From: an uncultured Oscillospiraceae bacterium
GTDB taxonomy: Bacteria > Bacillota > Clostridia > Oscillospirales > Oscillospiraceae
DNA length: 23,831 nucleotides
NCBI GenBank assembly: GCA_934670025.1
Contig: CAKUOS010000034.1
Coordinates: 1 to 23,831 of the forward strand
Direction: 5' to 3'
Made by a program: the position numbers and the translations under genes. Positions 1-7,746 of the stretch are shown in pieces (position 1 is the first letter of the stretch; each line of letters opens with the position of its first letter). The notes beneath the pieces were generated by a model. The model ran no database searches. It saw nothing but the letters and a program-made list of their open reading frames with translations, and was not told the DNA's origin.

Positions 1-1209
1 ACGGGCACCAACGGCAAGACCACGACCTCGCGCATGATCGAGCAGTCGTGGCAGGACGCTGGAATCTCTTACTTTGCGAATAAATCCGGTGCGAACCTGC
101 TGTCCGGTGTGACGGCGGAATTTGCCGTCCATGCGACGCTCACAGGCCGCTGCAAATATACCCACGCCCTGATCGAGGCGGATGAGGCGGCGCTGAAGTA
201 TATCAGCAAATATGTCGACGCGAAGGCCATCGTCTTTACCAACGTTTTCCGCGACCAGCTCGACCGCTACGGCGAGGTCACGCACACGCTGGAAAAGCTG
301 CGCATCGGCGCGGAAAACAGCCCCAACGCCGTTCTGTGCCTGAACGCAGACGATTCGCTTATCACGAGTCTGCACGACGACGTCAAGAACCCCGTCATCT
401 TCTACGGCGTCAACACGCCGATCTATGAAACGCGCGTGACGGAGGTCTCCGACGCGCCGTACTGCATCAAATGCAAGAGCGAGTACGAATACGACTACGT
501 GACCTACGGCCATCTGGGCAGCTACCGCTGTCCGCACTGCGGCTACAGCCGGCCGGCGCCGGCCATATGCGTCAGCCGCGTGATCTGCTCGGACGAGGAG
601 CACTCCGAGGTCGTCTTCCGAAGCGGCGAAACGGAGATCCCCGCGACGATCAATCTGCCCGGCGGGTACAATATTTATAACGCCTGTGCGGCGATGGCGG
701 CGGCAAAGGCGGTGGATCTCGATCTTTCGAAGGCCGCGCAGTCGCTGTCGCACTTCGCGTGCGGCTTCGGACGCATGGAGAAGTTCGAAATCAATGGAAC
801 GGACGTGCGCATGATCCTCATCAAAAATCCCGCGGGCTGCAATCAGGTGCTGAGCTTCCTGACGCAGCGGAAAGAACCGTTCGTCTTCGCTGCCTGTCTC
901 AACGACCGTACGCAGGACGGCCGCGACGTGAGCTGGATCTGGGACGTGGCGTTCGAGCGGCTGACGGAGATGGGCGATACGCTCGCGGAGGTCTATCTGT
1001 CCGGTACGCGCGCGGAGGATATGGCGCTGCGCTTCCTCTACGCGGGCTTCCCGCGCGAAAAGCTGCACGTGGAAAAGGATTACGGCAGACTGATGGAGCA
1101 GGCGACGGCGCACAAGCTGCCGGTGTTCGTCATGCCGACGTACACGGCGATGCTGGCGCTGCGCGGCACGATCAGCAAGACGTATGGCTACAAGCAATTC
1201 TGGGAGTAA
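1..1209 (+). CDS. murT: Lipid II isoglutaminyl synthase, Mur-ligase subunit MurT (5' partial)
   Basis: Open at the left edge: reading frame 1 begins at base 1 inside the Mur ligase P-loop (TGTNGKTTTSR), so only the first tens of codons are missing and the ATG at 34 is internal. MurT activates the D-Glu carboxylate of lipid II with ATP, and GatD supplies ammonia to make D-isoglutamine. Visible features are the Mur central domain, a four-cysteine zinc-ribbon insertion of the MurT type (CIKC about nt 463-474, then CPHC about nt 529-540), and the C-terminal DUF1727 domain with the conserved block NDRTQDGRDVSWIWD (nt 901-945), which contains the Asp thought to complete the GatD catalytic triad. 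The gene ends 3 bases before gatD, matching the usual murT-gatD operon. Very secure. Confidence 0.95.
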   Translation, partial: TGTNGKTTTSRMIEQSWQDAGISYFANKSGANLLSGVTAEFAVHATLTGRCKYTHALIEADEAALKYISKYVDAKAIVFTNVFRDQLDRYGEVTHTLEKLRIGAENSPNAVLCLNADDSLITSLHDDVKNPVIFYGVNTPIYETRVTEVSDAPYCIKCKSEYEYDYVTYGHLGSYRCPHCGYSRPAPAICVSRVICSDEEHSEVVFRSGETEIPATINLPGGYNIYNACAAMAAAKAVDLDLSKAAQSLSHFACGFGRMEKFEINGTDVRMILIKNPAGCNQVLSFLTQRKEPFVFAACLNDRTQDGRDVSWIWDVAFERLTEMGDTLAEVYLSGTRAEDMALRFLYAGFPREKLHVEKDYGRLMEQATAHKLPVFVMPTYTAMLALRGTISKTYGYKQFWE

Positions 1210-1212
1210 GCT

Positions 1213-1941
1213 ATGGAACTGAACATCTATCATTTATATCCCGACGTGCTGAACCTCTACGGCGACCGCGGGAACGTGTTTTGTATGCAGCGGCGGCTCG
1301 AGTGGCGCGGGATGCGGGCGAATGTTGTGAATGTGCCCATCGGAGAGAAATTTTCCGCAAAAGACTGCGATCTCATCTTCATCGGCGGAGGCCAGGACTT
1401 TGAGCAGGAGGTGCTGCTGGGCGATCTGAAGGGCGAAAAAACGGCGGAACTCAAGGCCGCGATTGAGGACGGCGTGCCGGTGCTCGCCATCTGCGGCGGA
1501 TATCAGATGCTCGGGCAGTATTACAGGACGTGGGACGGGCAGCAGTGCGACTTTACCGGCGCGCTCGACCTCTACACCGTCGGCTCCGAGCAGCGCATGA
1601 TCGGCAATTATATGTTCTCGTGCGAGGAAGCGGGCTGTAAGATCGTCGGCTTTGAAAACCACTCCGGTAAGACGTATCTCGGCTCCGGTGTGCGGCCGCT
1701 GGGCAAGGTGCTCGAAGGCTATGGCAACAACGGCGAGGACGGCACGGAGGGCGCGCGGTATAAAAATGTTTTCGCGTCGTATTCGCACGGCTGTCTGCTG
1801 CCGAAAAACCCGAAGCTGGCAGACCTGATCCTCCAGACCGCGCTCGAACGCAAATACGGCGATCAAACGCTTGCGCCGCTCGGCGACGAGCTGGAAACGG
1901 CCGCGCACGCCTATATGGAAGCGCGCCTGAGCCATAAATAA
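1213..1941 (+). CDS. gatD: Lipid II isoglutaminyl synthase, glutaminase subunit GatD
   Basis: A 242-residue class I glutamine amidotransferase (CobB/CobQ-like) that hydrolyses glutamine and passes ammonia to MurT for amidation of peptidoglycan stem-peptide glutamate. The nucleophile elbow AICGGYQMLG puts the catalytic Cys at residue 94, and the downstream SYSHGCLLPKNP puts His at 192, close to the Cys94/His189 pair described for Staphylococcus aureus GatD. An oxyanion-side GGGQD motif is at residues 58-62. The start ATG lies 3 bases after the murT stop, so the two are surely cotranscribed and probably translationally coupled. A strong terminator follows 5 bases after the stop codon. Full length for the family. 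Confidence 0.96.
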   Translation: MELNIYHLYPDVLNLYGDRGNVFCMQRRLEWRGMRANVVNVPIGEKFSAKDCDLIFIGGGQDFEQEVLLGDLKGEKTAELKAAIEDGVPVLAICGGYQMLGQYYRTWDGQQCDFTGALDLYTVGSEQRMIGNYMFSCEEAGCKIVGFENHSGKTYLGSGVRPLGKVLEGYGNNGEDGTEGARYKNVFASYSHGCLLPKNPKLADLILQTALERKYGDQTLAPLGDELETAAHAYMEARLSHK

Positions 1942-1946
1942 CGCAA

Positions 1947-1980
1947 AAAACACGCCTGTGGACATCCGCAGGCGTGTTTT
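1947..1980. terminator. Bidirectional intrinsic terminator between gatD and udg
   Basis: A perfect 12-bp inverted repeat (AAAACACGCCTG at 1947-1958 and its complement at 1969-1980) has A-rich and T-rich outer ends on both strands. It can therefore stop transcription of gatD on the + strand and of the convergent uracil-DNA glycosylase gene (ending at 1992) on the - strand. Confidence 0.9.
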
Positions 1981-1991
1981 GATATTTGCAT

Positions 1992-2558
1992 TCAATATGT
2001 CCGCGTGCAGACCTCTTTGACTTTGGCTTGCAGCGTTTTCAGATCCGTGAAGGTGTCGGGGCGCTTCGTCTCGTCGCGCAGAAGCGCCGACGGATGGTAG
2101 AGCGCGGTGAAGAGAATGCCGCCCTTTTCCGTGAATTTCCCGTGTTCGCGGGAGATCTTGAAATCGGGACTGATCAGTCGCATGGCGGCAATGCGGCCGA
2201 GGCAGACGATGATCTTCGGGCGCAGGAGCTTCGTCTGCGCGCGCAGAAAGCCGATGCAGGCATCCTGCTCGGTCTGCATGGGATCGCGGTTTTTCGGCGG
2301 GCGGCATTTGACGATGTTTGTGATGTAGCAGTTGTGACGGCCGAGGTCGATGATCGAGAGCATTTCGTCGAGGAGCTTGCCGGCCGCGCCGACAAAGGGC
2401 TCGCCCCGCAGGTCTTCATTTTCGCCCGGACCTTCGCCGACAAAGAGCACCTCGGCGTCCTCCGGGCCGACGCCGAAGACGACGTTGTGCCGCGTCTGCG
2501 ACAGGGGACACTGCGTGCAGGACAGGCAGGCTGTGCGGAGCGTTTCCCAGTTCAGCAT
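1992..2558 (-). CDS. Uracil-DNA glycosylase, family 4 (Fe-S type)
   Basis: A 188-residue enzyme that removes uracil from DNA at the start of base excision repair. The family 4/5 signature GEGPGENEDLRGEPFVG is at residues 41-57, the C-terminal catalytic-loop motif HPSALLR is present, and the four cysteines expected to hold a [4Fe-4S] cluster are seen: CTQC (14, 17), C85 and C101. Length is typical of the thermophile/Firmicutes UDGa group. It starts 15 bases after the carboxypeptidase stop with a good GGAGG ribosome site, so it is the second gene of a two-gene minus-strand operon. The convergent terminator at 1947-1980 closes it. Confidence 0.93.
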   Translation of the reverse strand: MLNWETLRTACLSCTQCPLSQTRHNVVFGVGPEDAEVLFVGEGPGENEDLRGEPFVGAAGKLLDEMLSIIDLGRHNCYITNIVKCRPPKNRDPMQTEQDACIGFLRAQTKLLRPKIIVCLGRIAAMRLISPDFKISREHGKFTEKGGILFTALYHPSALLRDETKRPDTFTDLKTLQAKVKEVCTRTY

Positions 2559-2573
2559 GATGCGCCCTCCTTT

Positions 2574-4055
2574 TCAGTGAAAATCGTCCATATCAAAGTC
2601 CCGGGAGAACTGCCGCCGGCGCGCCTCGAGCGCGCGGCGGCGCTTTTCCATCCGCAGACGGCGGATGCGCCGCTTGCGCAGCTGCACGAGCACGAACAGC
2701 AGCACGATCGCCGCGATGATGAGCACGATCGCCAGCACGACCCATTTCCACCAGTTCTGCTGGATGTATTCGCCGGTCCCGGTGGCCGCGGAGGAGATCT
2801 CCGAGCGCGCCACGTCGGTAATGGCGACAAGATCAGTCTTGCCGAGCACCTCGCCGCCGTAGCTGACCGTGGCCGTGCCCAGCACGTCGCCCTCATAGAC
2901 CGGTGCGTCGACGCTCGCAGCGGTGAGGCTGATGGCGGTGTCGAGCTGATCCGGTTCATAATCGTTCGGCAGCAGGATCTTGATCTCGTCCTTCGGCGCG
3001 ACGGCGACAGCCTCGGCACCGGCGGAATTGTTGATCTTCACCTGATCGACCGGGTACAGGGGCGAAAGCACGGTGAGGTAGGAATAGTTATCAAAGGCGT
3101 AATCGAACAGGCGCGCGCACTCGGTAAAGCTCTCCATCAAAAGGTCGCCGCTGTCAAGGACGGTCGTCGCCGCGCCGCAGACGATGCCCAGCAGATCCAG
3201 TCCGTCGCCGGTGGCCTCGGAGATGACGCAGCGCCCGGCCTGGCTCGTATAGCCGGTTTTGATGCCGTGCGCGCGGGGATAATACAGGGAGTTGCCGAGC
3301 GACTGATAGATGAGCATATTGGTGGTCTTGATCTTATGCTCCTCGGTCATATTGGTCGCAGGCATGACGTATTCATACGAGTCGACGATCTGACGGAAGT
3401 TTTCGCTCTTGAGCGCGGCTTCGGTGATGATGGCAAGATCGCGCGCGGTGGTGTAGTGGCTCTCGTCGTGCAGACCGTGCGGGTTGTTGAAATGCGTGTC
3501 CTGGCAGCCGAGCTCGTAGGCGCGCTGGTTCATCATGCGCACGAAATCGGTCACGGAGCCTGCGATATGCTCGGCGATGACGTTGCAGGCGTCGTTACCG
3601 GATTGCAGCATCATGCAGTACAGCAGGTTTTCCAGCGTCAGCTGTTCGCCGACCTTCAGACCGGCGACGCTCGAATCGGCGTCAAGATCGTTCATGGCCG
3701 ACTGCGAGACGGTCACGACATCGGAAAGGTTGCCGTTTTCCAGCGCGATGAGGCAGGTCATGATCTTCGTCAGGCTTGCGGGGTAGATGCGCGCGTCGGC
3801 GTCCTGCTCATAGACGACGCGGTCGGTATTGAGGTCGATGAGCAGCGCGGCCTTGGCTGCGACGGTGAACGAGGTCCGCGAGGAAAGCAGCCGGTCCTCC
3901 GAGACGCTGTCCGGCTGTTCGTCCGCGGCAGCGTCCTGCGGCTGTGCGGGCGCATCCGCAGCGGAGGCGGCGGTTTCCGCGAAAACCGGCGCGGCGGTCA
4001 GCTGCAAAAGCAGCAGCAGCGCGAACAGCAGCGATAGGAAGCGTGTTTTTTTCAT
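2574..4055 (-). CDS. D-alanyl-D-alanine carboxypeptidase (DacF/PBP5-type, S11 family)
   Basis: Trims the terminal D-Ala of peptidoglycan stem peptides outside the membrane. From the chosen start the protein has 493 residues: a signal peptide (MKKTRFLSLLFALLLLLQL, cleavage likely after VFA), an Ala/Asp-rich linker, and the peptidase domain with all three active-site motifs: SLTK (Ser94, Lys97), SGN (Ser152) and KTG (Lys266). A beta-rich C-terminal domain follows, then a full transmembrane helix (WVVLAIVLIIAAIVLLFVLV) and a very basic cytoplasmic tail of about 45 residues, longer than the usual amphipathic anchor. The ATG at 4055 is preferred over 4088 or 4067 because a GGAG site lies 6 bases upstream, the signal peptide then begins at residue 1, and the longer forms would run into a leader hairpin. 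Role in vegetative or sporulation wall is undecided. Confidence 0.92.
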   Translation of the reverse strand: MKKTRFLSLLFALLLLLQLTAAPVFAETAASAADAPAQPQDAAADEQPDSVSEDRLLSSRTSFTVAAKAALLIDLNTDRVVYEQDADARIYPASLTKIMTCLIALENGNLSDVVTVSQSAMNDLDADSSVAGLKVGEQLTLENLLYCMMLQSGNDACNVIAEHIAGSVTDFVRMMNQRAYELGCQDTHFNNPHGLHDESHYTTARDLAIITEAALKSENFRQIVDSYEYVMPATNMTEEHKIKTTNMLIYQSLGNSLYYPRAHGIKTGYTSQAGRCVISEATGDGLDLLGIVCGAATTVLDSGDLLMESFTECARLFDYAFDNYSYLTVLSPLYPVDQVKINNSAGAEAVAVAPKDEIKILLPNDYEPDQLDTAISLTAASVDAPVYEGDVLGTATVSYGGEVLGKTDLVAITDVARSEISSAATGTGEYIQQNWWKWVVLAIVLIIAAIVLLFVLVQLRKRRIRRLRMEKRRRALEARRRQFSRDFDMDDFH

Positions 4056-4075
4056 CTTTCTCTCCATTTTATCCG

Positions 4076-4099
4076 TTCGGGACTGCACAGCGTCCCGAA
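4076..4099 (-). promoter_or_regulatory. Hairpin in the carboxypeptidase leader
   Basis: A perfect 8-bp inverted repeat (TTCGGGAC at 4076-4083, GTCCCGAA at 4092-4099) with an 8-base loop lies between the minus-strand promoter and the ribosome site, about 20 bases from the start codon. There is no T tract after it on the minus strand, so it looks like a stability or translation-control hairpin rather than a terminator. Function is inferred only. Confidence 0.5.
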
Positions 4100-4151
4100 A
4101 ATATGATATACTGAATCTGCATTTGCGGCCCTATGGGCGCAGAACACACAT

Positions 4152-4179
4152 ATTATACCACAATCGCCCGGTATGTCAA
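4152..4179 (-). promoter_or_regulatory. Sigma-A promoter for the carboxypeptidase-UDG operon
   Basis: On the minus strand TTGACA (4174-4179) and TATAAT (4152-4157) are separated by 16 bases, with both hexamers perfect. Transcription would begin near 4145, giving a leader of about 90 bases. The -35 end sits 15 bases before the start codon of the divergent ComEA-like gene, so it overlaps that gene's leader and nearly touches its ribosome site. Confidence 0.85.
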
Positions 4180-4194
4180 ATGGAGGCGGTCTGT

Positions 4195-4593
4195 ATGAAA
4201 CACAACCGGCGGCTTCCGCCGCTGCTGATCGCGGCGGCGCTCGTCCTGCTGCTTCTGGCGGCGTTTCTGCTCGGGCGTGCGTCGACGGGGCAGACGCTTC
4301 GCGTGGAAACGCAGAAGCACGGCGTCATCGCCGCGCCGGTGCCGCAGACTGCGCAGACGCCGCAGACGTCCGCGGATGCGCTCTGCATCAACACCGTCTC
4401 GCGGGAGGAGCTGATGCAGCTGCCGGGCGTCGGCCCGGTGCTGGCCGGTCGGATCACGGAATACCGCGCGCGGTACGGGCGGTTCGTGTCCGTGCGGCAG
4501 CTGATGGACGTCGAGGGCATCGGAGAGGAATTGTACGCGGCGCTGGAGCCGCTGGTCTGCGTGGAGGAATACGATGAAAATTCTGGTAGTTGA
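4195..4593 (+). CDS. ComEA-like helix-hairpin-helix DNA-binding protein
   Basis: A 132-residue protein with an N-terminal membrane helix (about residues 8-28, PLLIAAALVLLLLAAFLLG), a Thr/Gln-rich linker and a C-terminal double helix-hairpin-helix domain (residues 64-123). The typical ComEA words are LCINTVSREELMQLPGVGP, AGRITEYRARYGRF and LMDVEGIGE. ComEA proteins bind incoming double-stranded DNA at the outer membrane face during transformation; the SLBB domain of Bacillus ComEA is absent here, as in many clostridial versions. The start at 4195 is set by GGAGG at 4182-4186. The open frame reaches far upstream, but that part is antisense to the carboxypeptidase gene. The last 20 bases overlap the response regulator, so it heads the regulator operon. 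Whether it serves competence here is not shown. Confidence 0.85.
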   Translation: MKHNRRLPPLLIAAALVLLLLAAFLLGRASTGQTLRVETQKHGVIAAPVPQTAQTPQTSADALCINTVSREELMQLPGVGPVLAGRITEYRARYGRFVSVRQLMDVEGIGEELYAALEPLVCVEEYDENSGS

Positions 4594-5254
4594 CGATGAA
4601 AAGCTGCTCGTCAAGGGCATTAAATTCAATCTGGAGAATGACGGCTACGAGGTCGTGACCGGCTGCGACGGCGCGGAGGCCGTGGAGCTTGCCGCGAGCG
4701 AAAGCCCGGATCTGATCGTGCTCGATCTGATGATGCCGCGGCTCGACGGGCTCGAGGCGTGTACGAAGATCCGCGAATTTTCACAGGTCCCGATTATTAT
4801 GTTAACCGCAAAGTCCGAGGATATGGACAAGCTGCTCGGCTTTGAGCACGGCGCGGACGACTATCTCACCAAGCCCTTTAACATCCTCGAACTTAAGGCG
4901 CGCATCCGCGCGCTGCTGCGAAGAGCCGGGAGCGCGAAAAAACAGGAACCCGACAACACGCTCGTCTGCGGACACATCACGCTTGACCGCGGCAGCCGCA
5001 GCGCCTTCCGCGCTGATACGCCCGTGGAGCTGACGGCCAAGGAATTCGATCTCATGGAGCTGCTCATGCGCAATCCGAACCGCGTCTATTCGCGCGAGTC
5101 GCTGCTCGACGCCATCTGGGGCTACGATGTGAGCAGCGAGATCCGCACGGTCGACGTACACATCCGCCGTCTGCGCGAAAAGCTCGAACTGAACCCGGCG
5201 CAGCCGGCGCATATCCTGACCAAGTGGGGAGTGGGCTACTATTTCAAGTACTGA
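4574..5254 (+). CDS. Two-component response regulator, OmpR/PhoB family
   Basis: A 226-residue transcription regulator. The receiver domain (residues 1-115) has the acidic pair DD at 7-8, the phosphoacceptor Asp51 in VLDLMMPRLDG, Thr78 and Lys100 (LTKPF). The winged-helix domain (about 130-226) has the family features ELTAKEFDLMELL and RTVDVHIRRLREKL. It closely resembles the WalR/PhoP group, but the sequence alone does not define its targets. The start ATG overlaps the ComEA-like gene and has a GGAGGA site 5 bases upstream. The partner kinase begins 7 bases after the stop codon, so the pair is cotranscribed and cognate. Confidence 0.93.
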   Translation: MKILVVDDEKLLVKGIKFNLENDGYEVVTGCDGAEAVELAASESPDLIVLDLMMPRLDGLEACTKIREFSQVPIIMLTAKSEDMDKLLGFEHGADDYLTKPFNILELKARIRALLRRAGSAKKQEPDNTLVCGHITLDRGSRSAFRADTPVELTAKEFDLMELLMRNPNRVYSRESLLDAIWGYDVSSEIRTVDVHIRRLREKLELNPAQPAHILTKWGVGYYFKY

Positions 5255-5261
5255 AAAACGG

Positions 5262-6704
5262 ATGCGGCTCGTGCCCTCCAGCTCGCAGATCCGAAACGCG
5301 CTGGCGTATCTGACCGTTACGGTCCTCGTGCTGGTGTTTCTGAATATCTATTCCGCATCTGCGACGCGGATGCTCATCTTCAAGGCAAAATGCACGGCCT
5401 CGCAGGATAAATTGCAGGTCGTGACCTCATCGTTTTCGGGCGTCGATCAGCTCACGCCCGAGACGGCCGGGCAGATCATCTCCGTGCTCGGCGATATGAA
5501 CGTTACGCGCATGATCGTGACCGACGCCTCGGCGAAGACGCTCTACGATTCCGTGTCCGACACGCAGGACGGACAGACGATGGTGCTTTTGCAGGAGGTC
5601 GTGCAGGCGCTGGCCTGCAACGATGTGTTCCACTGCGTCTACGATGGGCAGACGCTCAAAAGCTATGCCGCCGCGCCGATCCTGCTGCACGATACGGTCG
5701 TCGGGTGCGTGTACATGATGGAATACGACGCGGCGCAGGGCGGCGTCATCGCAAGCCTGGAGCGGACGCTTGCGCGCGGCTCGTTCGTGCTGATCATCAT
5801 CATTTTCCTCTGCGCGGTGTTTTTCGCCATGACGGGTTCGCGCAGGATGCGCCGCATCCTGACGTCGATGCGCCTCGTGCGCGAGGGCGAATACAGCCAC
5901 AAGATCCAGATGCGCGGTTCGGACGAATACGCGACGCTCGCCACGGAGTTCAACAAGCTCACCGACAAGCTCCAGCAGACCGAGATCACCGAGCGGCAGT
6001 TCGTCTCCGACGCCTCGCACGAGCTCAAAACGCCGCTGGCGTCCATCAAGCTCCTGTCGGACTCCATTTTGCAGAACGACATGGACAAGGACACCATGCG
6101 CGAGTTCGTTGCCGACATCGGCGCGGAGTCCGACCGGCTGACGCGCATGGCGCAGAAGCTGCTGACGCTCAGCCGCGCATCGGCGGACGCTGCCGAGGGC
6201 GGCGAGCACGAGGTCGTCGATGTGGGGCAGACGCTCTCGCGCGTGTACCGGATGCTCGTGCCGCTGGCGGCGCGCAAGTCCGTCGACCTGACGGCGAGCG
6301 TCGAGAAAAACTGCACGATTTTGTCCTTTGAGGACGACGCCTATCAGATCCTGTTCAATCTTGTGGAAAACGGCATCAAATATAACCGCGACGAGGGCAG
6401 CGTACACGTGCGCGTGCGTCACGCGGACGATAATGTCGTCATCGACGTGGAGGACACCGGCACCGGCATCCCGGAGAGCGCGACCGACGCGATCTTCAAC
6501 CGCTTTTACCGCGTGGACAAGGCGCGCAGCCGCGAAGCCGGCGGCGCGGGTCTGGGCCTGTCGATCGTCCGCGAGATGGTCGACCGCAATTTCGGCATGA
6601 TCGCCGTGCGCTCGACGGTGGGCAAGGGCTCGTGCTTTACAGTTACCTTCCCGAGCTTCGGCTCCGGGGAAGACGCGGAGGAGGGCGGCGCGGATGCGGA
6701 ATAA
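5262..6704 (+). CDS. Sensor histidine kinase
   Basis: A 480-residue membrane kinase expected to phosphorylate the regulator encoded just upstream. Order of parts: membrane helix 1 (about residues 11-30), extracytoplasmic sensor region of about 140 residues, membrane helix 2 (about 173-190), HAMP linker (about 191-243), HisKA domain with the phosphorylated His253 in SDASHELKTPLASIK, and the HATPase domain with N box (NLVENGIKYN, 366-375), G1 box (DTGTGIP, 398-404), F box (FNRFYRVDK) and G2 box (GAGLGLSIV, 428-436). No key residue is missing. No clear ribosome site precedes the ATG, and no better in-frame start was found, so translation may depend on coupling to the regulator. The last 11 bases overlap the lipoprotein gene. 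Confidence 0.92.
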   Translation: MRLVPSSSQIRNALAYLTVTVLVLVFLNIYSASATRMLIFKAKCTASQDKLQVVTSSFSGVDQLTPETAGQIISVLGDMNVTRMIVTDASAKTLYDSVSDTQDGQTMVLLQEVVQALACNDVFHCVYDGQTLKSYAAAPILLHDTVVGCVYMMEYDAAQGGVIASLERTLARGSFVLIIIIFLCAVFFAMTGSRRMRRILTSMRLVREGEYSHKIQMRGSDEYATLATEFNKLTDKLQQTEITERQFVSDASHELKTPLASIKLLSDSILQNDMDKDTMREFVADIGAESDRLTRMAQKLLTLSRASADAAEGGEHEVVDVGQTLSRVYRMLVPLAARKSVDLTASVEKNCTILSFEDDAYQILFNLVENGIKYNRDEGSVHVRVRHADDNVVIDVEDTGTGIPESATDAIFNRFYRVDKARSREAGGAGLGLSIVREMVDRNFGMIAVRSTVGKGSCFTVTFPSFGSGEDAEEGGADAE

Positions 6705-7581
6705 ACGGCTCTGGCTGGCGGCGCTTGTCTGCGCGGCGCTGCTGCTGACAGGCTGCGGCACGGCCGCCGCCGTGCGCAAGCGCCCGGCGGCGCAATTGCA
6801 GCTGTACTATCGGGCGACGGACGGCAGCTACGACACGCAGCTCGGAGCGCTGGCGGCCGAGGACGCGCCCGTGGCGGCGCAGACGCCCGAAGCGCTGCTG
6901 GCGCTCTACTGCACGGGACCGCGGGAGGAAGGATGCGCGCTGCCATTTGAAAAGGACGACGGCTGCACGGTCGACGATTGCCGCGACGGTGTACTGACGC
7001 TGCGGCTGCAAACAAAAACGCGCCCGGAGGGCGTGGACGCCACGATCCTCGCGGCGTGTCTGACGCGGACGATGACGCAGCTGGACGCGGTCACGTCCGT
7101 GCGGCTGCTGGTGGAGACGGCGGGCGCCGAGCAGGCGCTGGGGCCGTATACGGCCGCGTCGTTCCTGCTGGCCGACACGTCGGGCGAGGCGTCGTCGGTC
7201 ACGGTGACGCTGTATCTGCCGGACCGGACGGGGAAGCTCGCCGCGTCGCCGTGCGTGCTTTCCGCCGCGAAGAGCGACCAGCTGCCGCTGCTGGCGTTAC
7301 AGGCGCTGTTTGAGGCGGATGCCCCGGCGATCCCGGACGGGACGCAGGCGCTGGATCTGTCGGTGACGAACGGGACGGCGGCGGTGGTGCTGTCGGCGGA
7401 ATTTCTGAGCTGCGACGTGTCGCAGGCGCGCGCGCAGCAGGCCGTGCGCGCCGTGGCGGCGACGCTGTGCGCGCTCGACGGGATCGAGGCGGTGCAGCTG
7501 ACGGCCGTCGGAGCGGCGGGGCTGAGCTACTGCGACATTTCGCAGCCGCTGACGCCGTCGGCGGACTGGTTTGCGGGCTGA
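6694..7581 (+). CDS. Lipoprotein with two GerMN domains
   Basis: A 295-residue protein with a lipobox LTGC (Cys21), so it should be a membrane-anchored lipoprotein on the outer face. After it come two similar regions of the GerM/GerMN type: the first about residues 35-155 (QLYYRATDG ... LYCTGPREEG ... LTRTMTQLDAVTSVRLLVE) and the second about 165-285 (VTVTLYLPDRTG ... ALQALFEA ... ATLCALDGIEAVQLTA). GerM acts in Bacillus sporulation and germination; GerMN also occurs in actinobacterial LpqB. It overlaps the kinase gene by 11 bases and has a GGAGG site inside the kinase end, so it is translated with the kinase and probably belongs to the same signalling unit. No clear intrinsic terminator follows it. 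Confidence 0.82.
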   Translation: MRNKRLWLAALVCAALLLTGCGTAAAVRKRPAAQLQLYYRATDGSYDTQLGALAAEDAPVAAQTPEALLALYCTGPREEGCALPFEKDDGCTVDDCRDGVLTLRLQTKTRPEGVDATILAACLTRTMTQLDAVTSVRLLVETAGAEQALGPYTAASFLLADTSGEASSVTVTLYLPDRTGKLAASPCVLSAAKSDQLPLLALQALFEADAPAIPDGTQALDLSVTNGTAAVVLSAEFLSCDVSQARAQQAVRAVAATLCALDGIEAVQLTAVGAAGLSYCDISQPLTPSADWFAG

Positions 7582-7606
7582 CTTCCTGCGAGAGTCTTCC
7601 GGGAAG

Positions 7607-7616
7607 ATGTAGGGGC
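7607..7616 (+). repeat. Left copy of a 10-base inverted repeat flanking the SLH locus
   Basis: ATGTAGGGGC here is matched by its exact reverse complement at 10097-10106, on the other side of the SLH gene and its terminator. It may mark the edges of an inserted unit or belong to a dispersed genomic repeat. Ten bases is short and chance cannot be ruled out. Confidence 0.35.
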
Positions 7617-7692
7617 CTTGAAAGATCAATGCGAGGAGCATACTGCGCAGCAAATTTTGAACGTATAAAATGTACAAATATGGTCGAGATAC

Positions 7693-7721
7693 TTGAAATG
7701 TCCAGTGGCATATGCTATCAT
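7693..7721 (+). promoter_or_regulatory. Sigma-A promoter for the SLH protein gene
   Basis: TTGAAA (7693-7698), a 17-base spacer and TATCAT (7716-7721) form a good sigma-A promoter in an AT-rich stretch after the GerMN gene. Transcription would start near 7728, leaving a leader of about 134 bases that contains the tandem palindromic repeat. Confidence 0.7.
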
Positions 7722-7746
7722 AAATGACACAAGTGCCCAATGGGCC

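Noticed and set aside
1234..2307. 357-codon minus-strand frame opposite gatD running into the UDG gene
   Set aside because: It crosses the bidirectional terminator and overlaps the true UDG frame; gatD motifs on the + strand are complete.
1986..4037. 683-codon + strand frame over the UDG and carboxypeptidase genes
   Set aside because: Antisense to two genes with complete catalytic motifs; its protein is low-complexity and rich in Arg, Gly and Asp, typical of a shadow frame.
4056..4088. Upstream start codons (4088, 4067) for the carboxypeptidase
   Set aside because: They place charged residues before the signal peptide, lack a ribosome site and the first would read through the leader hairpin; 4055 has GGAG at a proper distance.
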